From: DASUPK01 sp963724665
Lineage (GTDB): Bacteria > Actinomycetota > Thermoleophilia > Solirubrobacterales > 70-9
DNA length: 64,000 nt
Reading direction: 5' to 3'
NCBI GenBank assembly: GCA_963724665.1
Contig: CAVRVH010000008.1
Location: 62,001-126,000, forward strand
The notes under the pieces were generated by a model, which was not told where the DNA came from, did not search any database, and saw nothing but the letters and a program-made list of their open reading frames with translations. Each line of letters starts with the position of its first letter. The stretch's first letter is position 1. Shown one piece after another: positions 49,261-57,873 of the stretch. The translations under genes and the position numbers were made by a program.

Positions 49261-50166
49261 GTGAAGGTGAGCGACAAGGCAATCGTCTTCGGGGTGCTGG
49301 TGGGCGTGCTGGCGATCGGCTTCTACCTGATGCTGCTCGCGCCCAAGCGCCAGAAGGCGAGCGAGCTGAACGACCAGATCGACCAGCTGCATGCATCGAT
49401 CTCGCAGCAGGAGCAGGTGGCGAGCTTCGCCGAGGACGCGCGAAAGGAGTTTCCGCGCTACTACGGCCGCCTGGTCGTGCTCGGCAAGGCCGTCCCCCAG
49501 CAGGCCGACACCGGGTCGATGCTCGTGCAGCTGAACACGATCGCCGGCGACTCCCATGTCGACTTCCGCTCGATCGAGCTCGGTGGGGATGCAGGTTCCG
49601 CCGGCAGCGGCACCTCCGCGGCCAGCACTCCGACAGCGTCGGCGGCCTCCAATTCGACTGCGGCCCCTGCCGGCACCTCGACGACGCCTTCGACGGGGAC
49701 CACCGCATCCACGACCCCCTCGACGGGTGGCACCACCCCGGCGACCTCGAGCACGACCTCCACGGCCTCCGCCACCCCTGTGCCCGCGACCGAGTCCTCG
49801 GCGGCCTCGCTGCCGATCGGCGCCGTGGTCGGGCCCGCCGGGCTCGCCACGCTCCCTTACACCCTCACGTTCAAGGGCGGGTACTTCGACATCGCGAACT
49901 TCATCGGAGGCGTTGACAACCTCGTTGAGCCGACCGCCAGCGGCGTTCGAGTCACCCCGGACGGGCGTCTGTTCACCGTTGACGGCTTCGACATCAGCGG
50001 AGGCCTGCCCGGGTCCTCACCGAGGCTCAAGGCCAACTTCGCGGTGACGACCTACGCGACGCCCGCCACCCAGGGTCTGACGCTCGGCGCCAGCCCCAGC
50101 GGTCCGGCGCCGGCAGTCCCAGGCGCGGTCCCAGCTCAGCCCGCGAGTGCGGTGGTGGCCAAGTGA
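49261..50166 (+). CDS. pilO: Type IV pilus assembly protein PilO
   Basis: Bitopic membrane protein of 301 residues from GTG 49261: helix AIVFGVLVGVLAIGFYLMLLAPKRQK, coiled coil ASELNDQIDQLHASISQQEQ, and a ferredoxin-like fold split by a Thr/Ser/Ala/Pro-rich insertion of about 80 residues (roughly 115-195) that is longer than in typical PilO. The domain resumes with LPYTLTFKGGYFDIANFIGG. It pairs with PilN. Its stop overlaps the next GTG by 4 nt. Confidence 0.9.
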   Translation: MKVSDKAIVFGVLVGVLAIGFYLMLLAPKRQKASELNDQIDQLHASISQQEQVASFAEDARKEFPRYYGRLVVLGKAVPQQADTGSMLVQLNTIAGDSHVDFRSIELGGDAGSAGSGTSAASTPTASAASNSTAAPAGTSTTPSTGTTASTTPSTGGTTPATSSTTSTASATPVPATESSAASLPIGAVVGPAGLATLPYTLTFKGGYFDIANFIGGVDNLVEPTASGVRVTPDGRLFTVDGFDISGGLPGSSPRLKANFAVTTYATPATQGLTLGASPSGPAPAVPGAVPAQPASAVVAK

Positions 50167-50963
50167 AGGGCTGGAAGGTGCAGAAGTTCTTCGGCGACCT
50201 GGTCTATGACCTGCGCAGCCGCAACCTGCTGCCGGTCGTGATCATGCTGGCCGTGGGGATCGTCGCTGTCCCATTCCTGATCTCTCGGGGATCAAACAGC
50301 GACTCCCCGGTCAGCCTCGGCCCGACGGCTTCGGCGGCGGTTACCTCACCGCTGGCCGAGAACGCGGTCGTCGCCTATCACCCCCCAGGGCTGCGGAATG
50401 CGAAGAAGCGCCTCAACGACCTCGGTTCCAAGAACCCGTTCATCCAGCAGTTCACGGGCAGCACTTCCAAGGCCGGTGGAAGCTCTACGACGCTCGATGG
50501 AGTTCTCCCGGTGCAGGGGTCCATCCCCGGCATAAACGATGGAAGCGGTGGAACCGGTGGGAGTACTGGGAGCGGCGGAGGAAAGGGCGGCAACGGCTCC
50601 TCTGGCGGCAAGACCCAGACCGTCTACACCTATTACGTCACCAACGTGACCGTGAACGAGGGGGGCGGGACGCCCGCCCCGGTCAACAACGTCAGGCAGT
50701 TCCAGTTCCTGCCGAATGACGCCACGCCGGTGCTGGTCTACCTCGGCACCGCCTCGGCCGGCAAGCAGGCGCTCTTCCTGGTCTCGAAGGACGTGACGAG
50801 CGTGGGCGGCAACGGCACCTGCTTCCCGTCCGCCGACGCGTGCCAGCTCCTCGGCCTGAACGTCGGGGCGGGCGCCGACGTGCTCTACGGCCCGGACGGC
50901 AAGACCTACCACCTGCAGGTCACGAAGATCAAGCGCGTGAACAGCTCGCAGCCTCCCGGCTGA
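50163..50963 (+). CDS. Pilus-operon membrane protein of unknown family (PilP position)
   Basis: A 266-residue bitopic protein: basic cytosolic start KGWKVQKFFGDLVYDLRSRN, helix LLPVVIMLAVGIVAVPFLI, an Ala/Ser/Pro linker with NPFIQQF, a Gly/Ser-rich spacer (about 120-150), then a beta-rich C-terminal domain (TQTVYTYYVTNVTVN, PVLVYLGTASAGKQALFLVS, two Cys in CFPSADACQ). It occupies the position of pilP but PilP normally serves the secretin, absent here. The C-terminal domain recalls the small beta-domain of PilP/GspC proteins. Assigned by context only. Confidence 0.68.
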   Translation: MKGWKVQKFFGDLVYDLRSRNLLPVVIMLAVGIVAVPFLISRGSNSDSPVSLGPTASAAVTSPLAENAVVAYHPPGLRNAKKRLNDLGSKNPFIQQFTGSTSKAGGSSTTLDGVLPVQGSIPGINDGSGGTGGSTGSGGGKGGNGSSGGKTQTVYTYYVTNVTVNEGGGTPAPVNNVRQFQFLPNDATPVLVYLGTASAGKQALFLVSKDVTSVGGNGTCFPSADACQLLGLNVGAGADVLYGPDGKTYHLQVTKIKRVNSSQPPG

Positions 50964-50981
50964 GCCCCGCGAAGCGCTTCA

Positions 50982-51006
50982 CAAAGTAAAGCTTTGGCGC
51001 TATCCT
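50982..51006 (+). promoter_or_regulatory. HxlR promoter and inverted repeat
   Basis: CAAAG-TAAAG-CTTTG (50982-50996) is an inverted repeat lying 4 bp before TATCCT (51001-51006), which is 7 nt before GTG 51014. Suits autoregulation by a dimeric winged-helix protein. Confidence 0.45.
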
Positions 51007-51013
51007 GGGCCGC

Positions 51014-51352
51014 GTGTTCGACCGCGAATGTCCCGTCTGCCGGACGGCTGAGGTCATCTCCGGCAAGTGGACCCTCCTCATCATCCGCGACCTGGCGGAC
51101 TCCTCGCTTCGCTTCTGTGAGCTGGAGCGCTCCCTGGAGGGAATCAGCCCCAGGACCCTCTCCCTGCGCCTGAGGGCGCTGGAGGAGCAGGGAATCGTCG
51201 ATCGCCGCACCTTCCCCGAGGTTCCGCCGCGCGTGACCTACCAGCTCACCGACAAGGGCACCGCCCTCGTCCCGCTGATCGAGGACATGCGCCGCTACGG
51301 CCGCCAGTGGCTGCCGGTCGACGAGCGCGAGCCCGTCGGCGCTGCCGTTTAG
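51014..51352 (+). CDS. HxlR-family transcriptional regulator
   Basis: A 112-residue HxlR-type winged helix: CPVCRTAEVISGKWTLLIIRDL (7-28), FCELERSLEGISPRTLSLRLRALEEQGIVDRR (42-73) and PRVTYQLTDKGTALVPLIEDMRRYG. Two N-terminal Cys (CPVC) could sense redox or electrophiles, as in related HxlR/YodB proteins, where one Cys near this site is the sensor. Target genes are unclear; the divergent neighbour is absent and the 561-residue protein follows 57 bp downstream. Confidence 0.9.
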   Translation: MFDRECPVCRTAEVISGKWTLLIIRDLADSSLRFCELERSLEGISPRTLSLRLRALEEQGIVDRRTFPEVPPRVTYQLTDKGTALVPLIEDMRRYGRQWLPVDEREPVGAAV

Positions 51353-51409
51353 CTGCAACTCCGCTGTCACACGCAGGAAGCCCGGTAAGACCGGGCGAAT
51401 CCGACTTGC

Positions 51410-53095
51410 ATGACAACGCTTGAGAGCACCACCGAGAGACTCGAGGAGGCGCTGAGGCGCCTCGCCGTCGAGGCGGCCGACCTGTTCGAGGAGCTGCTGG
51501 CGAGCGGGGCAGAAATGCCCTTCGACCTAGAGCCCACCGACGACGGGCCGCTGCCGATGTACTCCTACGCCCCTCTGACGGGGCAGTTCATCGAGCGGCA
51601 CCTGGCCGAGCTGCGGCGCCTCGAGGCCTTCGTCGAGGTGCGCGAGATCGCCCGTGAGGAGGCCGCGATCGGGTTCCTGGTCGGCCTCTGGGAGGGGAAG
51701 ACCGAGTTCTATATCGCCGGCGACCATCTGCAGGGCGCCGTCAACGCTGTGCTGGCGACGATCAGCTCCGACTCCGACGAGTCGACGCCCGCAGGCGAGG
51801 TGATCGTTCCCCTGGTCGGCTTCCACATGCCGAAGGACCAAATGGAGCTTGATGGCGTACGCATCGTGCGCGCCGACCTGGTCGAGGATGCGCCGCTCGA
51901 TGCGGTGGACGCGACCCGCTCGGGGGGACGCGGAAAGCCTGGCTTTCTCGCCTGCCTGAGCTGCGGTCTTGCCGCGGTTGCACCGGCCGCTGTGGTCGCG
52001 GACGACCTGCGTCGCGCGCTGCGCACGATGAGGCTGTTCAGGCCCGGCGCCGTCGGGCTGTCATCCCACGGCTGGGCCAAGCGGTCCGGCGGCTGGGAGC
52101 GGTTCGGGACGGGTGCGAGCCGCCCGCGCCAGGGCGGCTACCGGCTGACCGGCAACGAGGTCCCCGACCTGGAGAACTTCGGGCGCAAGCTCAACGTGCG
52201 GGGCGCTCGCATGCCCTCGCTCGACTGGGCGGCCTCGCGCTTCGAGCTGGGCGCCGAGCGTGGTTCGCTGATCGAGGGGCTGAGCGACTATCTCCTCGCC
52301 CTCCGCGGACTGCTGGAGGGTGGGGGAGCGGCCCGGACGACCATGTCCGCCCGCGTCGCCGCGCTCGCCTGCCAGCCGCACGAGCGGGAGCAGGGTCGCG
52401 TCACGGTGGAGCGGGCGCTGGCCATCGAGCGAAAGCTGATGAGTGGAGGGCGCTACCGGCCGGTGGCCGGCGCCTCGCCGCTGGACGTGATCGCGGAGCT
52501 CGAGGAGCTCCTGCGGCGCCTCCTCAAGGGACTTGCCACCGGAGAGCTGGGAGGAGACCTGCGCTCCGCCGCCGATGAGGTGCTGCTCTCCGAGGGTCTT
52601 TCGGCCACGCACGTCGAGACGCCGGGCACGGGGGAGACCGCCGAGTGGCGTCTCCCCGATCCGACGCCTGACGAGGCCCTCGATCTGTCGGCGATCTCAG
52701 ACGGCAACCTGGGCGAGGAGGAGATCTCCATTCACAGAGCCAAGAACGAAGATGAGTCGGAGACGAACCAAATGGACGATTTGTCCGTCCGCGGGGCCGA
52801 GGAGGATCGGCAACCGACGACGAGGATCGTCGTCGATGACGTCGAACTTCCAGAGATCATGAGCGCCGACGGCGACCATCGCGCTCCGACCCGGCCCGAC
52901 GACAACGGGGGTCGAGCGGATTGGTTCAGCGCCGGCGACGGCGAGCCGGAGTGGCCCGCATTCGCCAAGCCCAGGCGCAAGGATCACGAGAACCGGGAGC
53001 CTTCGAAGGACAGGGTCCGCTACCTCTTCCCGGTCCCGGACGCCACAGACTGGTCGGTCGGCGAGCTTCGTTACGACCGCAAGCGTTCCGGCTAG
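51410..53095 (+). CDS. Unrecognised 561-residue protein
   Basis: No family recognised. Residues 1-110 are mostly helical and acidic (TTERLEEALRRLAVEAADLFEELLASG, EIAREEAAIGFLVGLWEG). A central region has RGGRGKPGFLACLSCGLAAVAPAAVVADDL, with two Cys. Residues 240-390 are helical again (EGLSDYLLALRGLLEGG, VERALAIERKLMSGGRYRP, LEELLRRLLKGLATGELG). From about 420 to 540 the chain is acidic and low-complexity, and the last 25 residues (VRYLFPVPDATDWSVGELRY) look ordered. No signal peptide or membrane helix. Converges with the Get3/ArsA pair, stop codons abutting. Confidence 0.68.
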   Translation: MTTLESTTERLEEALRRLAVEAADLFEELLASGAEMPFDLEPTDDGPLPMYSYAPLTGQFIERHLAELRRLEAFVEVREIAREEAAIGFLVGLWEGKTEFYIAGDHLQGAVNAVLATISSDSDESTPAGEVIVPLVGFHMPKDQMELDGVRIVRADLVEDAPLDAVDATRSGGRGKPGFLACLSCGLAAVAPAAVVADDLRRALRTMRLFRPGAVGLSSHGWAKRSGGWERFGTGASRPRQGGYRLTGNEVPDLENFGRKLNVRGARMPSLDWAASRFELGAERGSLIEGLSDYLLALRGLLEGGGAARTTMSARVAALACQPHEREQGRVTVERALAIERKLMSGGRYRPVAGASPLDVIAELEELLRRLLKGLATGELGGDLRSAADEVLLSEGLSATHVETPGTGETAEWRLPDPTPDEALDLSAISDGNLGEEEISIHRAKNEDESETNQMDDLSVRGAEEDRQPTTRIVVDDVELPEIMSADGDHRAPTRPDDNGGRADWFSAGDGEPEWPAFAKPRRKDHENREPSKDRVRYLFPVPDATDWSVGELRYDRKRSG

Positions 53096-54241
53096 CTAGG
53101 CAGCGCCGCTCGCCGCCAGCTCCTCGCGCTGCTCCTCGGTCGCGAACAGATAGCGATCGATCTTCAGCAGCGCCACGAGGTCGTGGACGTCCTCGTCCAG
53201 GTAGGGGACACGGATCACCGCCTTCGGGTTGAGCTCCCGGCCAAGGTGCTCGACATTTCGCGCGTCCCGCTGGGCGAGCGCCTGGTAGTCGGCGAAGTTC
53301 TGGGCGACACGCTCGGCGAGGTCGTCGTCGAGCAGGCCGTGGAGGTCTGCCTCAGCCTCGCCCTCAGCCGCCTCGTCGGCCTCGTAATGAACCTTGTTGA
53401 CGATCACCCCGCCGACAGGCAGCTTGGCCTCGACCAGCTTGCGGTGGAAGTAGACGGCCTCATCGATCGGCTCCCCCTGGGGGCCGCAGACGACGACGAA
53501 CGTGGTGGCCGGGTCGGCGAGCAGTTCGGAGACCCGCTTGGCGCGCTCCCGGAAGCCGTCGACCATGCCGCTGAACGCCTGGAAGAACTCGCTCAGGTCA
53601 GTGAGCAGGTCGAGGCCGGTGACCCGCTTCAGCACGCTCATCGCCATAGAGCTCCCCCGCCCGACGACCCTGGTCGCGATGCCCGTCGGCTTCATGAACA
53701 TCTGCATCCCGCGTCCCTCGATGAACTGTGTGAGCCGCTTGGGGGCGTCGAGGAAGTCGAGTGCATTGCGTGAGGGCGGCGTGTCCAGGACGAGGAAGTC
53801 GTAGCGGCCTTCCTCATGGATCTCGAAGAGCTTCTCCATCGCCATGTACTCCTGGGAGCCGGCCAGCGCGTTGGAGAGCTGGCGGTAGATCCGGTTCTCG
53901 AGGATGCGGTCGCGTGTCTCGGCGTCCGGGGCGTGCTTTCGCACGAGCTCGTCGAAGGTGGCCTTCGCGTCGAGCATCATCGCCCAGAGCTCGCCCTTCA
54001 TCTCGACGCCCGCCTGTTCGAAGAGCTTCGGATCGACCTGCCTGGGCGTGTTCCCGAGCTCCTCGAGGCCAAGAGAGTCAGCCAGGCGCTTGGCCGGGTC
54101 GATCGTGAGTACGGCCACCTTCTGGCCACGCGACGCCAGGCCCGCAGCCAGCGCAGCCGAGGTGGTCGTCTTGCCGACGCCGCCCGACCCGGCGCAGATG
54201 CAGATCCCATGCCCTTCGACGATCTCGTCGATCGACGGCAT
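53096..54241 (-). CDS. Get3/ArsA-family ATPase (Rv3680-like)
   Basis: Cytosolic SIMIBI ATPase of 381 residues. Deviant P-loop ICAGSGGVGKTTTSAA (16-30), switch I TIDPAKRLADSLGL, and switch II FLVLDTPPSRNALDFLDAP. This is the second member of the tandem ArsA-like pair found in actinobacteria, represented by Rv3679/Rv3680 of Mycobacterium tuberculosis, thought to resemble the eukaryotic Get3 chaperone. Not an arsenite pump component by evidence here: no arsB and no metalloid Cys triad visible. The ATG overlaps the stop of its partner gene. Confidence 0.9.
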   Translation of the reverse strand: MPSIDEIVEGHGICICAGSGGVGKTTTSAALAAGLASRGQKVAVLTIDPAKRLADSLGLEELGNTPRQVDPKLFEQAGVEMKGELWAMMLDAKATFDELVRKHAPDAETRDRILENRIYRQLSNALAGSQEYMAMEKLFEIHEEGRYDFLVLDTPPSRNALDFLDAPKRLTQFIEGRGMQMFMKPTGIATRVVGRGSSMAMSVLKRVTGLDLLTDLSEFFQAFSGMVDGFRERAKRVSELLADPATTFVVVCGPQGEPIDEAVYFHRKLVEAKLPVGGVIVNKVHYEADEAAEGEAEADLHGLLDDDLAERVAQNFADYQALAQRDARNVEHLGRELNPKAVIRVPYLDEDVHDLVALLKIDRYLFATEEQREELAASGAA

Positions 54242-55161
54242 CAGACGAGAGCTCCGGAAAGCCGCTCGAGCGAGGGGACGTCGAGCGAGGGCTTGAAGAT
54301 GAAGGGCAGCGTCTTGACCGGCGATGAGACGGACTTCTTCAGGCGCTGGAGCTGATCGCGTTGGGAGCGCGAGCGCCGGAATTCCGAGAGGGCGGCGCGT
54401 ACGGCAGCCTTGGCCGGCCCGTCGGCATCGTCCAGAGCCCGCTCGAGCTCCGAGGCGTCGCTCTTCGAGAAGCGCTCGGGGTAGAGGGCGTTCATGTAGA
54501 TGCGGTCGACGGACATCCCGATGTCGTCGGTAAGCGATTCCTCGAGCGAGGCCGACTCGTTGACCGGCATCTCCTCCGGAAGCGAGACGATCGCCACACC
54601 GGTCGAGTCGTGGTCGGTGATGAACCGGTCCAGCTCCTGGGCCTGGTTGTGGATCGGGCCCACCCGGGCGATGCCGGCGAACGTGCGTGGCGTCTGCAGG
54701 AAGCCGATTCCGTGCCCCGTGGCCGGCGCGTCGACGATCACCAGGTCGTAGTCGCGGGCCTTCTTCACCCGGCGGTTCGGCTGGGCGAGCTCCCAGATCT
54801 TCCCGATCGTGACCAGTTCCTTGAGCCCTGGGGTCGCGGCCGCCAGGTAATTGAAGATTCGGGAGCGAACCAGCATGTCGCGCATGGCGCGCACCTTGAG
54901 CTGAAGGAGCAGGTACTCGCGCAGGGAGTGGTCAGGGTCGATCGAGATCGCCCACAGGTTGTCGGACACCTCGACCTCGTTGAAGCCGATCTCGGCGCGC
55001 CTGAACGCGCGTGAGGCGGTCTCCTGGCCGCCGATCTCGCAGACGATCGTCCGCTTGCCCCGATTCGCCGCCGCGAGGCCGAGCGCGATGGAGATCGTCG
55101 ACTTGCCGACGCCTCCCTTGCCGGTCACGAACACCAGTCGTTTGTCAAGCAATTCAGGCAT
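54241..55161 (-). CDS. Get3/ArsA-family ATPase (Rv3679-like)
   Basis: First member of the ArsA-like pair, 306 residues from ATG 55161. P-loop VTGKGGVGKSTISIALGLAAA (12-32), switch II DLVIVDAPATGHGIGFLQTP, and the base-recognition region YMNALYPERF. It overlaps the downstream partner by one base (TGATG), and the two probably form a heteromer. A TTG six codons upstream is a poorer start. It diverges from parA across a 63-bp gap. Membrane-protein handling or stress-linked role by analogy. Confidence 0.88.
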   Translation of the reverse strand: MPELLDKRLVFVTGKGGVGKSTISIALGLAAANRGKRTIVCEIGGQETASRAFRRAEIGFNEVEVSDNLWAISIDPDHSLREYLLLQLKVRAMRDMLVRSRIFNYLAAATPGLKELVTIGKIWELAQPNRRVKKARDYDLVIVDAPATGHGIGFLQTPRTFAGIARVGPIHNQAQELDRFITDHDSTGVAIVSLPEEMPVNESASLEESLTDDIGMSVDRIYMNALYPERFSKSDASELERALDDADGPAKAAVRAALSEFRRSRSQRDQLQRLKKSVSSPVKTLPFIFKPSLDVPSLERLSGALV

Positions 55162-55224
55162 GCGGGCGGATTCTCCCAATCAGGTGCAGGAAAGCGGGCC
55201 TGACCTGCGAATTAGGCCGCCTAG

Positions 55225-56169
55225 ATGGCTAGTTTCCGCAGAAAGCAGAGTTCTCAAACCGTGGATGAGGCTGGGCGCATGGCGCCCGAGGACCTCGTCA
55301 TGCCCAAGCCCGAGAAGAAGGATGCGGGCAAGGCCGGCGAAGGCTCCAAGAAGGACACCTCGAAGTCCCCGACCAAGAAGGCCAAGCAGCCGGACAAGCC
55401 CAAGAACAAGGGCCCGGCCAAGGTGATCGCGTTCGCCAATCAGAAGGGCGGCGTCGCGAAGACCACCACCGCACTCAACCTGGCCGTCGCCTTCAAGGAG
55501 TCGGGCCACCGCGTCCTCTGCGTCGACATGGACCCGCAGGGCAATCTGACCATGAGCCAGGGCGTCGACCCGGACAAGGTCGAGAAGAGCATGTTCGACG
55601 TGCTCGTCCACCACATCCCGATCAGCGAGATCATCGTCCATCGCGAGATCGACGTGGCGGTCGCCTCGATCGACCTGGCCGGCGCCGAGATCGCGATGAG
55701 CACCCAGATCGGCCGCGAGCGGTCGCTGCAGAAGGCGCTCGACGCGGTCAAGGAGGACTACGACTTCGTCTGCATCGACACCCCACCGAGCCTCGGGCTG
55801 CTGACCGTGAACGCGCTCACCGCCGCCAACAAGGTGATCGTCCCGGTCCAGTGCGAGTACCTCTCGATGCGCGGGCTCGTCCAGCTTCAGAACACGCTGA
55901 CGATGATCCGGGAGAACCTCAATCCCGGCGTCGAGATCGAGGGAATCCTGCCGACGATGCTCGACTCGCGGACCGTCCACGCCAAGGAGGCGGTGGAGAT
56001 CCTCGAGGAGAACTTCGGCGAGCTCGTGTTCAAGTCGCGGATCCGCAAGGCGATCAAGTTCGCCGAGGCGCCGGTCCGCGGCGCCTCGGTCCTCAAGTAC
56101 GACCCAGACTCAAAGGCCGCGAGCGCTTACCGCGATCTCGCGAAGGAGGTTCTCACCCATGGCTCGTAA
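55225..56169 (+). CDS. parA: ParA/Soj-type ATPase with Lys-rich N-terminal tail
   Basis: Orphan ParA-family ATPase of 314 residues. A basic low-complexity tail (about 27-65, rich in KK and PK) precedes the deviant Walker A ANQKGGVAKTTTALNLA (71-87), Walker A' LCVDMDPQGNLT, and Walker B FVCIDTPPSLGLLT. The tail could bind DNA or membrane. No parB follows; instead the stop overlaps the ftsZ start by 11 nt. This coupling suggests a role in positioning the division ring rather than plasmid or origin segregation. Confidence 0.9.
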   Translation: MASFRRKQSSQTVDEAGRMAPEDLVMPKPEKKDAGKAGEGSKKDTSKSPTKKAKQPDKPKNKGPAKVIAFANQKGGVAKTTTALNLAVAFKESGHRVLCVDMDPQGNLTMSQGVDPDKVEKSMFDVLVHHIPISEIIVHREIDVAVASIDLAGAEIAMSTQIGRERSLQKALDAVKEDYDFVCIDTPPSLGLLTVNALTAANKVIVPVQCEYLSMRGLVQLQNTLTMIRENLNPGVEIEGILPTMLDSRTVHAKEAVEILEENFGELVFKSRIRKAIKFAEAPVRGASVLKYDPDSKAASAYRDLAKEVLTHGS

Positions 56170-57778
56170 GAAGCGCGCCAGCATGCGCGAGGGCCCCCTC
56201 GCCGATCTGTTCCGCTCGACCGAGGAGTCGGTCGCGCCCGAGGAGGTCAAGGTGACCTCCAACGGTGGCGGCGCCCCGGTCAAGGTGGCCGTGGAAGAGC
56301 CCGTCCAGGAGACGCCGGCCCCCGAGCCCCTTCCTGAGCCCGTACCCGAGCCGACCCCGGACCCCGTTCCTGACCCGCTTCCCGGCCCCGAGCCGGTCCC
56401 AGAGCCGACCCCGCCCGAGCCCGTCGCGGATGCAAAGGCGGACGAGCCCGAGATCACGATCGAGCAGGTGGAGGTGCACCACGAGGGCCTCGAGCGCCTC
56501 ATGGGCGGCCCCGGCATCGACATTCGCCCGGCCTTCGGCCGCGACGAACCGGACACCTCTGCTCCGACCCGTCAGCCCGTCGTCCCGCGCACCCATCAGG
56601 CCGTCCTGCGCGTGGTGGGCGTGGGTGGCGCAGGAGTCAACGCCGTCAACCGGATGGTCGAGGCGGAGCTCCCGGGAGTGGAGTTTCTCGCGATCAACAC
56701 CGATCTTCAGTCCCTGCAGACCTCGAACGCCGACGTGACGCTTCACATCGGCTCCGAGCTGACCCGCGGGCTCGGGTCGGGCTCCGACCCCAGGGTCGGA
56801 TACCGCGCCGCGTACGAGGAGCAGGACAAGATCAAGGAGCTGCTCAAGGGGTCCGACATGGTCTTCCTGGCCTCGGGCTCCGGCGGAGGCACCGGCACCG
56901 GCGCCGCCCCGGTGGTCGCCAAGCTCGCCCGCGACATCGGCGCGCTCACGGTCGCCGCGGTCACCAAGCCTTTCGCCTTCGAGGGTGCGCGCCGCGCAGC
57001 CCAGGCCGAGGAGGGCATCGCCGCCCTCGGCAAGGAGGTCGACACGATGATCGTCGTGCCGAACGAGCGCCTGCTGACGATCCTCGAGCGGCGCACCTCG
57101 ATCGTCGACGCCTTCAAGGTCGCCGACGACGTCCTGCGCCAGGCCGTCCAGGGCATCTCCGACCTGGTGATGCTCCCCGGCCTGATCAACCTCGACTTCG
57201 CAGACGTCCGCACGACCATGATCGAGGCCGGCGACGCGATCCTCGGCATCGGCATGGGCTACGGCGAGCACCGCGCGACGATCGCCGCCGAGAAGGCGGT
57301 CTCTTCGCCGCTGCTCGAGACCTCGGTCGAGGGCGCGCACTCGATGCTGCTCTCGATCACCGGCGGGCCGGACCTGTCCCTGGTCGAGGCGAGCGAGGCC
57401 GCCGAGGTGGTCAGGGCGGCTGCCCATCCGGAGGCCGAGATCATCTTCGGCGCCAGTGTCGACGAGGACATGAGCGAGGAGGTCTGGATCACCGTGATCG
57501 CCACTCGCTTCGACACCGCCTTCTCCAACCGCTTCCATCGTGAACGGCGCAACGAGCCGCGCGAGCCGCGCACCCCGGACCGGGACGCGGCGCTGCGGCC
57601 GGAGCGCTACTCCGACCCGGTCGGCGACTACCGTGAGCCCTCCTCAAGGCGGACGGGCACGGCCGACGAGCTCTATGGCGACGGCGTCTGGGGTCGGAAC
57701 CCGAGCCGGCCGCCCACTGAGCCGCGGCCGCTCGACGGGCGGGTGCTGGACGTCCCTGAGTTCAATCCCGAGCAGTAG
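56159..57778 (+). CDS. ftsZ: FtsZ with long Pro/Glu-rich N-terminal extension
   Basis: Tubulin-like GTPase of 539 residues, about 150 longer at the N-terminus than usual. Residues 1-145 are disordered-looking (EPLPEPVPEPTPDPVPDPLP) with a conserved-looking island ITIEQVEVHHEGLERLMGGPGI. The GTPase domain starts at about 148: VVGVGGAGVNAVNRM, tubulin signature SGGGTGTGAAP (241-251), and T7 loop NLDFADVRTTM (about 342-352) with the catalytic Asp. A Pro/Arg-rich linker leads to the C-terminal peptide RVLDVPEFNPEQ. All catalytic residues are present. The gene lies outside any dcw cluster and is coupled to parA. Confidence 0.92.
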   Translation: MARKKRASMREGPLADLFRSTEESVAPEEVKVTSNGGGAPVKVAVEEPVQETPAPEPLPEPVPEPTPDPVPDPLPGPEPVPEPTPPEPVADAKADEPEITIEQVEVHHEGLERLMGGPGIDIRPAFGRDEPDTSAPTRQPVVPRTHQAVLRVVGVGGAGVNAVNRMVEAELPGVEFLAINTDLQSLQTSNADVTLHIGSELTRGLGSGSDPRVGYRAAYEEQDKIKELLKGSDMVFLASGSGGGTGTGAAPVVAKLARDIGALTVAAVTKPFAFEGARRAAQAEEGIAALGKEVDTMIVVPNERLLTILERRTSIVDAFKVADDVLRQAVQGISDLVMLPGLINLDFADVRTTMIEAGDAILGIGMGYGEHRATIAAEKAVSSPLLETSVEGAHSMLLSITGGPDLSLVEASEAAEVVRAAAHPEAEIIFGASVDEDMSEEVWITVIATRFDTAFSNRFHRERRNEPREPRTPDRDAALRPERYSDPVGDYREPSSRRTGTADELYGDGVWGRNPSRPPTEPRPLDGRVLDVPEFNPEQ

Positions 57779-57873
57779 CCCCCGCCGTTCCAGCCGCATA
57801 CGGGGGATAGACTTCTCGCGTTCGCGGGAGGCCCTAGGGGAACCTCCCGGCAAATGCTGAGGAGGAGGAACGA

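Noticed and set aside
53096..55161. Arsenite efflux operon
   Set aside because: Two ArsA-like ATPases without arsB, arsR or arsC and without the metalloid-binding Cys set; matches the actinobacterial Get3-like pair instead.
55225..56169. ParA as part of a chromosomal parABS or plasmid partition system
   Set aside because: No parB gene and no parS-like 16-bp palindromes noticed nearby; it is coupled to ftsZ.
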